NCBI GenBank assembly: GCA_045588795.1
Contig: JAZNEY010000048.1
Coordinates: 1 to 7,364, forward strand
DNA length: 7,364 nt
Reading direction: 5' to 3'
From: UMGS1908 sp045588795
Lineage (GTDB): Bacteria > Bacillota > Clostridia > Christensenellales > UBA1242
Position 1 is the stretch's first letter, and every line of letters starts with the position of its first letter. Shown here in pieces: positions 1 to 5,090 of the stretch. The notes beneath the pieces are model-generated. The model did not search any database and was not told where the DNA came from. It saw nothing but the letters and a program-made list of their open reading frames with translations. Made by a program: the position numbers and the translations under genes.

Positions 1-733
1 AAAGAATTTGATATTTAAATATATTTGCCAAATAGAAGTTAAGATTAAAAGCTTAATGTCTAATTTAATATCAAGTAAATATGGTATAAAAAATGATGAC
101 TACTTAAAGCAAGATAATTTTAAGCCCGACAAGGGGAAAGAAAAAAAATTTATTGACATACAAGCTGACATACTAAACACTATAAAAATGCAAGTAGGTA
201 AACATAAATCAATATCATGGTATGCTGAAAAATATGGTTACTATCCATTTTGGGTTGTTTCAAATGTTTTGTCCCTTGGCACCATAAGTTTATTATATTC
301 AAAAATGAAGCAACCAGATCAATATGAGATATCAAATTTATTTGGTCTAAAGTCAAAGGTTTTTGAAAGTATGCTTATGACGCTGCTATTATTTAGAAAT
401 GCTTGTGCACACAATGAGGTTGTATATAATTTTAAAACAACAAGAGCATTAGCCCAAAAAGAAATTCAGATCGTTTACGACCTGTTTAAGATAGAGAAAG
501 ATAATAAATCTGGATCTTATAAATATGGTACAAATGATATACTTTCACTGATAATTACATTTAAACTATTATTGGACCAATGCCAATTCAATGAATTCTT
601 TTCAAAATTCAAATCACTTTTAAGAAAATTAAGTAAAAAAGTAGATGATCAAATGTATAAAGGAATTCTCTTAGCTATGGGAATTGTTGACGATTTAGAC
701 AAGGTAAAAGAAATAAAAGTATCACAAAAGTAA
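1..733 (+). CDS. Abi_2-family (AbiD/AbiF-like) HEPN protein, 5' end outside the window
   Basis: Reading frame is open from the first full codon (base 2) to TAA at 731-733, 243 residues. A TTG at 8 and an ATG at 56 could serve as starts, but family-like sequence (a hydrophobic helix running into IEVKIKS, then a KYG segment) already begins at the window edge, so the gene very probably starts upstream. Two family hallmarks are visible: a central PFWVVSNVLSLGT segment, which matches the Abi_2 P-x-W-x(4)-LS-x-G pattern, and RNACAHN (bases 395-415), an RNxxxH/RX4H HEPN ribonuclease motif. Established: Abi_2 proteins act in phage abortive infection and carry HEPN-type RNase motifs. Inference: this one is an RNA-cleaving toxin-like defence protein in the cytoplasm. 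No signal peptide or membrane helix is evident. It is followed by its own terminator (769-796). The gene is very A/T-rich; bases 61-120 hold only 11 G/C, suggesting an acquired gene. Confidence 0.85.
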   Translation, partial: KNLIFKYICQIEVKIKSLMSNLISSKYGIKNDDYLKQDNFKPDKGKEKKFIDIQADILNTIKMQVGKHKSISWYAEKYGYYPFWVVSNVLSLGTISLLYSKMKQPDQYEISNLFGLKSKVFESMLMTLLLFRNACAHNEVVYNFKTTRALAQKEIQIVYDLFKIEKDNKSGSYKYGTNDILSLIITFKLLLDQCQFNEFFSKFKSLLRKLSKKVDDQMYKGILLAMGIVDDLDKVKEIKVSQK

Positions 734-768
734 GCTTCGATTTAGCCTCTTTCCGCTCTACCAAACAG

Positions 769-796
769 AAGCACTACAATGCGTAGTGCTTTTTTG
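769..796 (+). terminator. Intrinsic terminator of the Abi_2 gene
   Basis: A perfect 9-bp stem, AAGCACTAC (769-777) with GTAGTGCTT (783-791), closes a 5-base loop and runs straight into a T tract (790-795). It lies 36 bases after the Abi_2 stop codon and ends that transcript. Confidence 0.85.
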
Positions 797-878
797 TTTC
801 TTCTTTAATTATGAATGGTGATTTTGTTAATGGGCAATTATCATAGAATCATAAAGTAAAAGTTTTTCTTATTAATAA

Positions 879-903
879 AACCACCGAAAATTCGGTGGTT
901 TTT
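879..903. terminator. Bidirectional terminator between the Abi_2 gene and the minus-strand gene
   Basis: AACCACCGAA (879-888) pairs with TTCGGTGGTT (891-900); a realistic fold is a 6-8 bp stem with an AAAA-type loop. Plus-strand reading gives TTTTT at 899-903. Minus-strand reading gives TTTT from 880-877 and then an A/T stretch. It sits just beyond the minus-strand gene's stop (907-909), so its main job is ending that gene, with back-up for the plus strand. Confidence 0.8.
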
Positions 904-906
904 GTT

Positions 907-1437
907 TTACGCATTTTCTTGTGGGGTTTCGCCCTCTATTTTTATCGCATCTTCATATGTAACATTGTGTTGTTCAGCACATTTAGCAAGCCATTTTAGT
1001 TCGGTATATAGTTGAGGTAGGGTTTTGCGTGATGCTTCAAGACCCAAAATATTATCACAATGTATAGAACTTACACTTCTAATCCCGTATTTTTCAAGCT
1101 CTTTATCTGCGTCAAATTTTTTAGCAGTTATAAATTTTTCTTTTATGTATTCAAAAGTTTTAAAGTCGGAGTAAGATTTGCAAAGGGCATTAAAACAATC
1201 GCCATAAGCATTTGCTTCGGCATATGAAATCCTATATGGCTCTTTATCCATATAGAAAATTATTTGAAGAATAGTGTCTAGTTCATCTTTTGTATATCGA
1301 TAAACGGTTGTTGTAAATTTTTCGTTTTTTATGGTATATTTGTAGTTGGGAAATTCTCCATTTTCTACTTTAATGCTAAATCCGTATTTACTCAAAGTTA
1401 AATTTCTTTGAGATTGTAAAATTTCGCTTGTGTTCAT
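907..1437 (-). CDS. Conserved-looking protein of unknown function, 176 aa
   Basis: I do not recognise this protein. The ATG (1435-1437, minus strand) has a good AGGAG ribosome binding site (complement of 1444-1448) six bases upstream and a near-consensus promoter further up, so it is a real gene. It has no signal peptide or membrane segment and is probably a soluble cytoplasmic protein of mixed alpha/beta composition. The N-terminal third (residues ~18-50) looks beta-rich (VENGEFPNYKYTIKNEK, FTTTVYRY); the rest looks helical, with a charged middle (~95-118) and a helix around LPQLYTELKWLAKCAEQ (140-156). Cysteines at 81, 86, 127 and 153 are not in a recognisable metal motif. It is transcribed divergently from the two-helix membrane protein at 1567-2157, and its 3' end faces the Abi_2 gene across a shared terminator. 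The setting suggests an accessory or defence-type locus, but that is context only. Confidence 0.75.
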   Translation of the reverse strand: MNTSEILQSQRNLTLSKYGFSIKVENGEFPNYKYTIKNEKFTTTVYRYTKDELDTILQIIFYMDKEPYRISYAEANAYGDCFNALCKSYSDFKTFEYIKEKFITAKKFDADKELEKYGIRSVSSIHCDNILGLEASRKTLPQLYTELKWLAKCAEQHNVTYEDAIKIEGETPQENA

Positions 1438-1470
1438 AATATTCTCCTATTGCTCAAAGGTTTTAAATAG

Positions 1471-1499
1471 ACTATACATTATAATTATTTTTCTGTCAA
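1471..1499 (-). promoter_or_regulatory. Sigma-A-type promoter of the minus-strand gene 907-1437
   Basis: On the minus strand, TTGACA (complement of 1494-1499) and TATAGT (complement of 1471-1476) are separated by exactly 17 bases. The -35 is perfect and the -10 has one mismatch. Predicted transcription start is near 1464, giving a leader of about 27 bases that contains the AGGAG site. Confidence 0.75.
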
Positions 1500-1512
1500 T
1501 ACCCAAAATGAT

Positions 1513-1542
1513 TAGACAAGAGTAAAAGGATTGTATTATAAT
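1513..1542 (+). promoter_or_regulatory. Sigma-A-type promoter of the two-helix membrane protein gene
   Basis: TAGACA (1513-1518), an 18-base spacer, then a perfect TATAAT (1537-1542). Predicted start is near 1549, just before the AAGGGAG ribosome binding site. Because the -10 box covers bases just after a TTG at 1531, that in-frame TTG cannot be the real start codon. The promoter is back-to-back with the minus-strand promoter, with 13 bases between the two -35 boxes. Confidence 0.65.
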
Positions 1543-1550
1543 ACTTGGCG

Positions 1551-1557
1551 AAGGGAG
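1551..1557 (+). promoter_or_regulatory. Ribosome binding site that fixes the start at 1567
   Basis: AAGGGAG at 1551-1557 lies nine bases before ATG 1567. It falls inside the longer reading frame that opens at TTG 1531, which argues for the internal ATG. Confidence 0.7.
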
Positions 1558-1566
1558 AGTGATAAG

Positions 1567-2157
1567 ATGAAAAAAAATAAGTTCGTTTTAGTTATAAGTA
1601 TAACAATGATGATTGTTGCTTTAATTGGAAGTCTGTTTCTTGATGAGGTGGTCGGTGCAAAAATATCAAATATTGTAACTATCATTACAGCGATTGTCGG
1701 TGCACTTGCATTGTTTATTCAGTTTAAGAAAGACAAAGAATTAAATATGGCGAGTTTTATTATAGATTATAGTGTTCATTTTTATGATATATATCACTTA
1801 AATGGCATTTTGAATGAATTGGAAAAGTGTAGGGTAGATAAAGACTATAAATTGAATATAAAAGAGCACTATCAAGATATAGTTGCATACTTAGAGTGGG
1901 CGGAATCACTTGCAGCATTAGTTAACTCAAATTTGTTAAGTTTTGAGAAAATAGATGATGTTTTAAGTTACAGATTTTTCCTTATTGTAAATAATAAGCA
2001 AGTTCAAGATGCGGAAATTATACCTTGCAAAGATTTTTATAGAGGTATAATTAAAATGTACGACAAATGGTCTGCGTATAAGAAAAAAAATGGATTGCAT
2101 ATAATCTTTGAAGAAAATGAATTAAGCAGAAGAATTGAACTTAATGAGGTTGAATAA
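1567..2157 (+). CDS. Two-transmembrane-helix protein with a cytoplasmic helical domain, unknown function
   Basis: ATG 1567 is chosen over the in-frame TTG at 1531 because promoter and Shine-Dalgarno site lie between them; the product is 196 aa. Residues ~5-24 and ~34-53 are hydrophobic helices joined by a short polar turn (LDEVVGAK), followed by a basic stretch (FKKDKE), so both ends should be inside. Residues ~60-196 form a soluble domain with amphipathic helices (YLEWAESLAALVN, ~108-120; YRFFLIVNN, 135-143; YRGIIKMYDKWSAYKKK, 158-174). This two-helix plus helical-domain layout resembles DUF4760-like proteins and small two-helix membrane effectors of anti-phage systems, but I cannot confirm family membership. 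It has its own promoter and terminator and is divergent from the gene at 907-1437. Placement near an Abi_2 gene makes a membrane-acting defence role possible; this is inference. Confidence 0.75.
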   Translation: MKKNKFVLVISITMMIVALIGSLFLDEVVGAKISNIVTIITAIVGALALFIQFKKDKELNMASFIIDYSVHFYDIYHLNGILNELEKCRVDKDYKLNIKEHYQDIVAYLEWAESLAALVNSNLLSFEKIDDVLSYRFFLIVNNKQVQDAEIIPCKDFYRGIIKMYDKWSAYKKKNGLHIIFEENELSRRIELNEVE

Positions 2158-2181
2158 GTTAAGAATATAACCAAACGAAAG

Positions 2182-2205
2182 AAACACCGATTAATCGGTG
2201 TTTTT
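2182..2205 (+). terminator. Intrinsic terminator of the two-helix membrane protein gene
   Basis: AAACACCGA (2182-2190) pairs perfectly with TCGGTGTTT (2195-2203) around a TTAA loop and is followed by a T run to 2205. It begins 25 bases after the stop codon. Confidence 0.85.
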
Positions 2206-2230
2206 CATATTAAGGTGTAATTATTAATAG

Positions 2231-2259
2231 TTGCATAATTAATATGACTATGATATCAT
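2231..2259 (+). promoter_or_regulatory. Promoter of the transglutaminase-like gene
   Basis: TTGCAT (2231-2236), exactly 17 bases, then TATCAT (2254-2259) preceded by TG at 2251-2252 (extended -10). Predicted start is near 2266. CATACA at 2257-2262 overlaps the -10 and matches the -10 core of sporulation sigma-E promoters, but no good sigma-E -35 lies at the right distance and its start point would cut into the ribosome binding site. The sigma-A reading is preferred. Confidence 0.6.
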
Positions 2260-2281
2260 ACATATACAAGGAGAATTTTAC

Positions 2282-3106
2282 ATGGGAATACCGCAATTAG
2301 AGACAAATAAAGAAACACAAGATTATTATAGGACAAGTGGAGAACTATCTACTCCTGTCAGTTCTGAAATACTGGATTATACAAGTCTTGACAAAAAGAT
2401 GGCAAATGCAAAAACTACGAAGCAAAAGATAGATCTTGTTTATAGATTTTTGCATAAACATGTAAAATTACCTTATCTTGATTCTGACTACCAAAGAAAA
2501 AACAAGTTTAAACGAAGCGCTGAACAAATTTACGAATCTGGTAAGGGTACTGGCTGTACGGATTTTGCTGTTGCATTTATGGCGGTTTCAAGAAGATATG
2601 GGATTCCTACAACACTTTTATCTACGGCTGAGCAAGGGTACGCACAACGAGTAACACAAGGTGAAAGGCCATCTCTTGTTTCTGGGCATAGTTTTTGTGA
2701 GTGTTATGATGAAAAAACTGGAAAGTGGCTTTTGGCTGATCCTATGAATTTATGGACAGAAGAGAATTATAATCCAGAAAAAACAATTAAATTAGCATTT
2801 TTGCACAGAGTGGGAGGGAAGCGGAATTTTGTTGCATATGCCAGAGGTCGTGATTATTCATTTTTAACAAAAACTCCAAATAAAAGTTTTGTAGATTATA
2901 TGAATGATGGAATTTTAGGTAACATTAGTGGCGATTATGAAAAAGATTCATCGACATATGGTCGTGGTGCAAAGGTGAGTAAAGAAGAACTTGATGAGGT
3001 TAAACAGTCGCTAGGAATTAAAGATGAGAAAACTTTTGGAAAAACATCTCGGTCTAGTCAAAGTTCGATGAGTCAATCTTCTGATTATGAAAATGAAATT
3101 ATTTAG
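2282..3106 (+). CDS. Transglutaminase-like (papain-fold) protein, cytoplasmic
   Basis: 274 aa from ATG 2282, with AAGGAG (2268-2273) eight bases upstream. Residues ~45-157 form a transglutaminase-core domain with the expected triad in order: Cys92 in GTGCTDFAVAF, His136 in SGHSFCECYD, Asp153 in WLLADPMN. Known of the fold: such Cys-His-Asp proteins act as cysteine peptidases, amidases or protein cross-linkers; which one cannot be read here. There is no signal peptide and no membrane helix, unlike the many exported members, so it should work in the cytoplasm. A ~65-residue region after the core (~158-222) is unassigned, and the last ~20 residues are Ser-rich and probably disordered. It is a single-gene unit with its own promoter and terminator. 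The next gene encodes a DUF11-like protein that also lacks an export signal; a functional pairing is possible but unproven. Confidence 0.85.
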   Translation: MGIPQLETNKETQDYYRTSGELSTPVSSEILDYTSLDKKMANAKTTKQKIDLVYRFLHKHVKLPYLDSDYQRKNKFKRSAEQIYESGKGTGCTDFAVAFMAVSRRYGIPTTLLSTAEQGYAQRVTQGERPSLVSGHSFCECYDEKTGKWLLADPMNLWTEENYNPEKTIKLAFLHRVGGKRNFVAYARGRDYSFLTKTPNKSFVDYMNDGILGNISGDYEKDSSTYGRGAKVSKEELDEVKQSLGIKDEKTFGKTSRSSQSSMSQSSDYENEII

Positions 3107-3108
3107 TT

Positions 3109-3140
3109 AAAAGTGGGTTTTTTAACCTGCTTTTATTTTT
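3109..3140 (+). terminator. Intrinsic terminator of the transglutaminase-like gene
   Basis: An 11-bp stem, 3109-3119 with 3124-3134, containing two G-T wobbles, closes a TTTT loop. The T-rich tail spans 3131-3140 and is broken by one A. It starts 3 bases after the stop codon. Confidence 0.75.
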
Positions 3141-3154
3141 ATCAAACCACCTAG

Positions 3155-3204
3155 TGGCAAGTTTTCTAACTTTTGAATATTATGTTAGTGAAACGGGCAA
3201 ACCG
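3155..3204 (+). promoter_or_regulatory. Candidate promoter region of the DUF11-like gene (weak)
   Basis: Two poor alternatives exist. A sigma-A reading has TATTAT at 3178-3183 with only a 3-of-6 -35 (TGGCAA, 3155-3160) 17 bases upstream. A sigma-F/G-like reading has an exact TGAATA -35 at 3174-3179 and a partial -10 (CAAACCG, 3198-3204) 18 bases later, which would place the start near 3211 just ahead of the ribosome binding site. Neither is convincing alone. Confidence 0.25.
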
Positions 3205-3216
3205 ACAAAATACGAA

Positions 3217-3224
3217 AAGGGGGG
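3217..3224 (+). promoter_or_regulatory. Strong ribosome binding site that fixes the start at 3230
   Basis: AAGGGGGG lies five bases before ATG 3230. It is inside the longer frame that opens at TTG 3173, so the ATG is the more likely start. Confidence 0.75.
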
Positions 3225-3229
3225 AATTT

Positions 3230-4054
3230 ATGCCTACAACAATAAACAATGAAGCCACAACAACTTTTCAATTTGATGGCTCAGGAGAAATAAACAGCCT
3301 TACATCTAATGTGAATTCTGTGGTTTTAGAGGATTCACAAGGTCTTGTTTTAACAAAAACTGCTACGCCAACAGAATTTTTGGCTGGGGATATTATCACA
3401 TACACAATCAATATCACAAACACAAGTGCAAACTTTTTAACAGGCGTTAGAATAATTGATAATCTTGGTGGCGGAAATCTTGCTTATGTTCTTGGGAGTG
3501 CAACTCTTACAACGCTTTCGCAAACCTATCCAGTAACACCAATATCTACAAACCCATTAACTTTTACACTTCAACAACTTGGCGTGGGTGCAAGTATGAC
3601 ACTAACATATAAGGCACAAGTTATATTTAATCTTCCACAAAGTGTAACTTCTATAACTAACAGTGTGCAAGGTATTGGATATACAAGCACTGGAACAATT
3701 ACGGGTTTTACTAGTCGCACAATTCAAAAAAAAAATTCTAGTGTAGATTTTTCTTTTACAAAGTCAGCAACTGAAAATAATGTTTACCCAAACCAATTAT
3801 TTACATATAGGTTGACATACGTTAACGAAAACTCAAATGCTGGCAGGGTGCTTACAATAACAGACCAACTGCCAACCAATTTTGTGTTAACGTCTATTGT
3901 TTACCGCGTAAATGGTGGACCACCTGTAACTCTTTCATCTGATGATTATGAGTTGCAATTGGGAAACATTTTATATATTGCTCCAACTGGCGGTAATTTA
4001 GTTGTACCTGCTGGTGGCACAATGATTGTGGATATTAACGGTTATTTTAGTTAA
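3230..4054 (+). CDS. DUF11-like two-repeat beta-sandwich protein without a signal peptide
   Basis: 274 aa from ATG 3230, chosen for its AAGGGGGG site. It is rich in Thr, Ser, Asn and Val with few charges. Two tandem repeats of the DUF11/TIGR01451 type are visible. Repeat 1 (~38-133) opens with LVLTKTATPTEFLAGD, followed by ITYTINITNTS, a VRIIDNL segment and LGVGASMTLTYKAQV. Repeat 2 (~172-271) opens with VDFSFTKSATENNVYPNQ, followed by FTYRLTYVNEN, ITDQLP and VVPAGGTMIVDINGY. Family knowledge: these immunoglobulin-like repeats build stalks of bacterial surface proteins. Odd point: there is no Sec signal peptide, no LPXTG sorting motif and no membrane helix here, and the upstream TTG extension does not supply one. 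It may be exported another way, be assembled inside the mother cell (spore coat-like), or stay inside; the sequence does not decide. It is a single-gene unit behind its own terminator. Confidence 0.8.
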   Translation: MPTTINNEATTTFQFDGSGEINSLTSNVNSVVLEDSQGLVLTKTATPTEFLAGDIITYTINITNTSANFLTGVRIIDNLGGGNLAYVLGSATLTTLSQTYPVTPISTNPLTFTLQQLGVGASMTLTYKAQVIFNLPQSVTSITNSVQGIGYTSTGTITGFTSRTIQKKNSSVDFSFTKSATENNVYPNQLFTYRLTYVNENSNAGRVLTITDQLPTNFVLTSIVYRVNGGPPVTLSSDDYELQLGNILYIAPTGGNLVVPAGGTMIVDINGYFS

Positions 4055-4067
4055 AACTTATATAAAT

Positions 4068-4099
4068 AGGGGTCAAATTTAGATTTGACCTCTTTTTTT
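4068..4099 (+). terminator. Intrinsic terminator of the DUF11-like gene
   Basis: An 11-bp stem (4068-4078 with 4083-4093, one G-T pair) around a TTAG loop is followed by seven T residues (4093-4099). It is 13 bases past the stop codon and separates this gene from the operon to the right. Confidence 0.9.
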
Positions 4100-4123
4100 G
4101 ACTAAAGAACATTTATAATAAGA

Positions 4124-4153
4124 TTGCACTTTATAATTAAAATGTGGTATACT
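4124..4153 (+). promoter_or_regulatory. Extended -10 promoter of the acidic-tail protein/lipoprotein/fhs operon
   Basis: TTGCAC (4124-4129), an 18-base spacer, then TATACT (4148-4153) preceded by TGG (4145-4147), an extended -10. Predicted start is near 4160, giving a leader of about 24 bases. No other clear promoter or terminator is seen before fhs, so this may drive all three genes. Confidence 0.65.
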
Positions 4154-4170
4154 AAGTAAAATTGATATTA

Positions 4171-4176
4171 AAGAGG
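4171..4176 (+). promoter_or_regulatory. Ribosome binding site that favours the start at 4184
   Basis: AAGAGG at 4171-4176 is seven bases before ATG 4184 but only one base before the in-frame ATG 4178, which is too close to be used. Confidence 0.65.
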
Positions 4177-4183
4177 TATGAAT

Positions 4184-5089
4184 ATGTACAACTTTATTTT
4201 GTCTAAAATTAACGAAAGTGATTTACTTGCAGGGCTTATAGCTATTGCAATTTTACTTGTTACTGGTGCAACGAGCATTGTGTTTTTGATTTTAAAGTAC
4301 AGACAATACAAGAAGTCCGTTGAGCAGAAACTTCAAGAAAGAGAACAAAAGGCAGAAGAGGAAGAGACGGGAAAGAAAGATACAAAAGAAGAGAATAAGA
4401 CTGAGGAAGTAAAAGAGTCAGAGGCTGAAAAGGTTAAAGAAAAAACAGAAAGTAACACAGAAGAGAAGCCGGCAGAGGAAAGCCTTATTGATGGGACAAA
4501 AGAGGTAGAAACTTCTGTTGCCGAACAGTCTTTGGTGTCAAATGATGATTTGACTTCCGAAAGGACAGGTGAAGAGGAGGGTACAAGCCCCAAGTTAGAA
4601 CAAATTGCGGAAATTGAGGCAACGCTAGACAAAGGAGAATCAGAAGAACTGCCAGAGCCTAACAACGAAGTTGATTCAGTTGGAAGTGGGAATGGAGATG
4701 AAGAAAATTCTGAAAATGAAGGTGCTGAAGAAGAAACATTTGAAAGCGAGAGCGAAAGCGCAGGAACCATTGAAAGCGAAAACAAAAGTGAAGCGATAAA
4801 AGAAACCAATTCAAGTGAGGTTAATGCAAGCGAGCGTGATGAGGAAACTCCTGTTGGTGCGGAGGTAGAAGAAACAGAAACAGAAAAAGCCGAAAGCCAA
4901 GCGGAAAGTGTGGACACCGCTGAAAATGCTGCGGAGAAAAATGCTGAAATTGAAGAAAATACGGAGGCAGAGCAATCCTTAAAAGATGCAACAGAGGAGG
5001 CTTCTTCACAAAATGAAGAAAGCATAGAAAATAAAGAAAATTCAGAAAATAATGAGGGTCAAAAGAAAACAGAGGGGGATGAGAATTAA
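4184..5089 (+). CDS. Single-pass membrane protein with a long Glu-rich disordered tail
   Basis: 301 aa from ATG 4184 (ATG 4178, two codons earlier, is too close to the ribosome binding site). Residues ~14-37 form one hydrophobic helix, followed by a basic cluster (KYRQYKK, 38-44) that by the positive-inside rule puts the long C-terminal part in the cytoplasm. Residues ~45-301 are low complexity, about one third Glu in the first part sampled, with Lys, Ser, Thr, Asn and Ala making up most of the rest. After residue 42 there is a single aromatic residue (a Phe), and no Cys, His, Trp or Met. The first ~60 tail residues mix Lys and Glu and could form a charged helix or coiled coil; the remainder should be an unfolded polyanion. 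I do not recognise a family. It is co-transcribed with the lipoprotein that starts 1 base after its stop, pointing to a shared envelope-related role (inference). Confidence 0.75.
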   Translation: MYNFILSKINESDLLAGLIAIAILLVTGATSIVFLILKYRQYKKSVEQKLQEREQKAEEEETGKKDTKEENKTEEVKESEAEKVKEKTESNTEEKPAEESLIDGTKEVETSVAEQSLVSNDDLTSERTGEEEGTSPKLEQIAEIEATLDKGESEELPEPNNEVDSVGSGNGDEENSENEGAEEETFESESESAGTIESENKSEAIKETNSSEVNASERDEETPVGAEVEETETEKAESQAESVDTAENAAEKNAEIEENTEAEQSLKDATEEASSQNEESIENKENSENNEGQKKTEGDEN

Positions 5090-5090
5090 G

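Noticed and set aside
811..846. 11-residue open frame (MNGDFVNGQLS) between the two left terminators
   Set aside because: It is too short, with no ribosome binding site and no supporting context; easily chance.
1531..1566. TTG 1531 as the start of the two-helix membrane protein
   Set aside because: The -10 box and the ribosome binding site lie downstream of it; ATG 1567 fits both.
3173..3229. TTG 3173 as the start of the DUF11-like protein
   Set aside because: It has no ribosome binding site, and the strong AAGGGGGG site points to ATG 3230. The extra residues also do not form a signal peptide.
4098..4119. TTGACT and TATAAT upstream of the acidic-tail gene
   Set aside because: They are only 10 bases apart, too close for a promoter; the pair at 4124-4153 has correct spacing and an extended -10.
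4333..5025. 230-codon minus-strand open frame inside the acidic-tail gene
   Set aside because: It is a Ser/Phe/Leu-rich shadow created by reverse reading of GAA/GAG/AGC-type codons, and has no ribosome binding site or promoter. A shorter minus-strand frame at 4821-5009 is rejected for the same reason.
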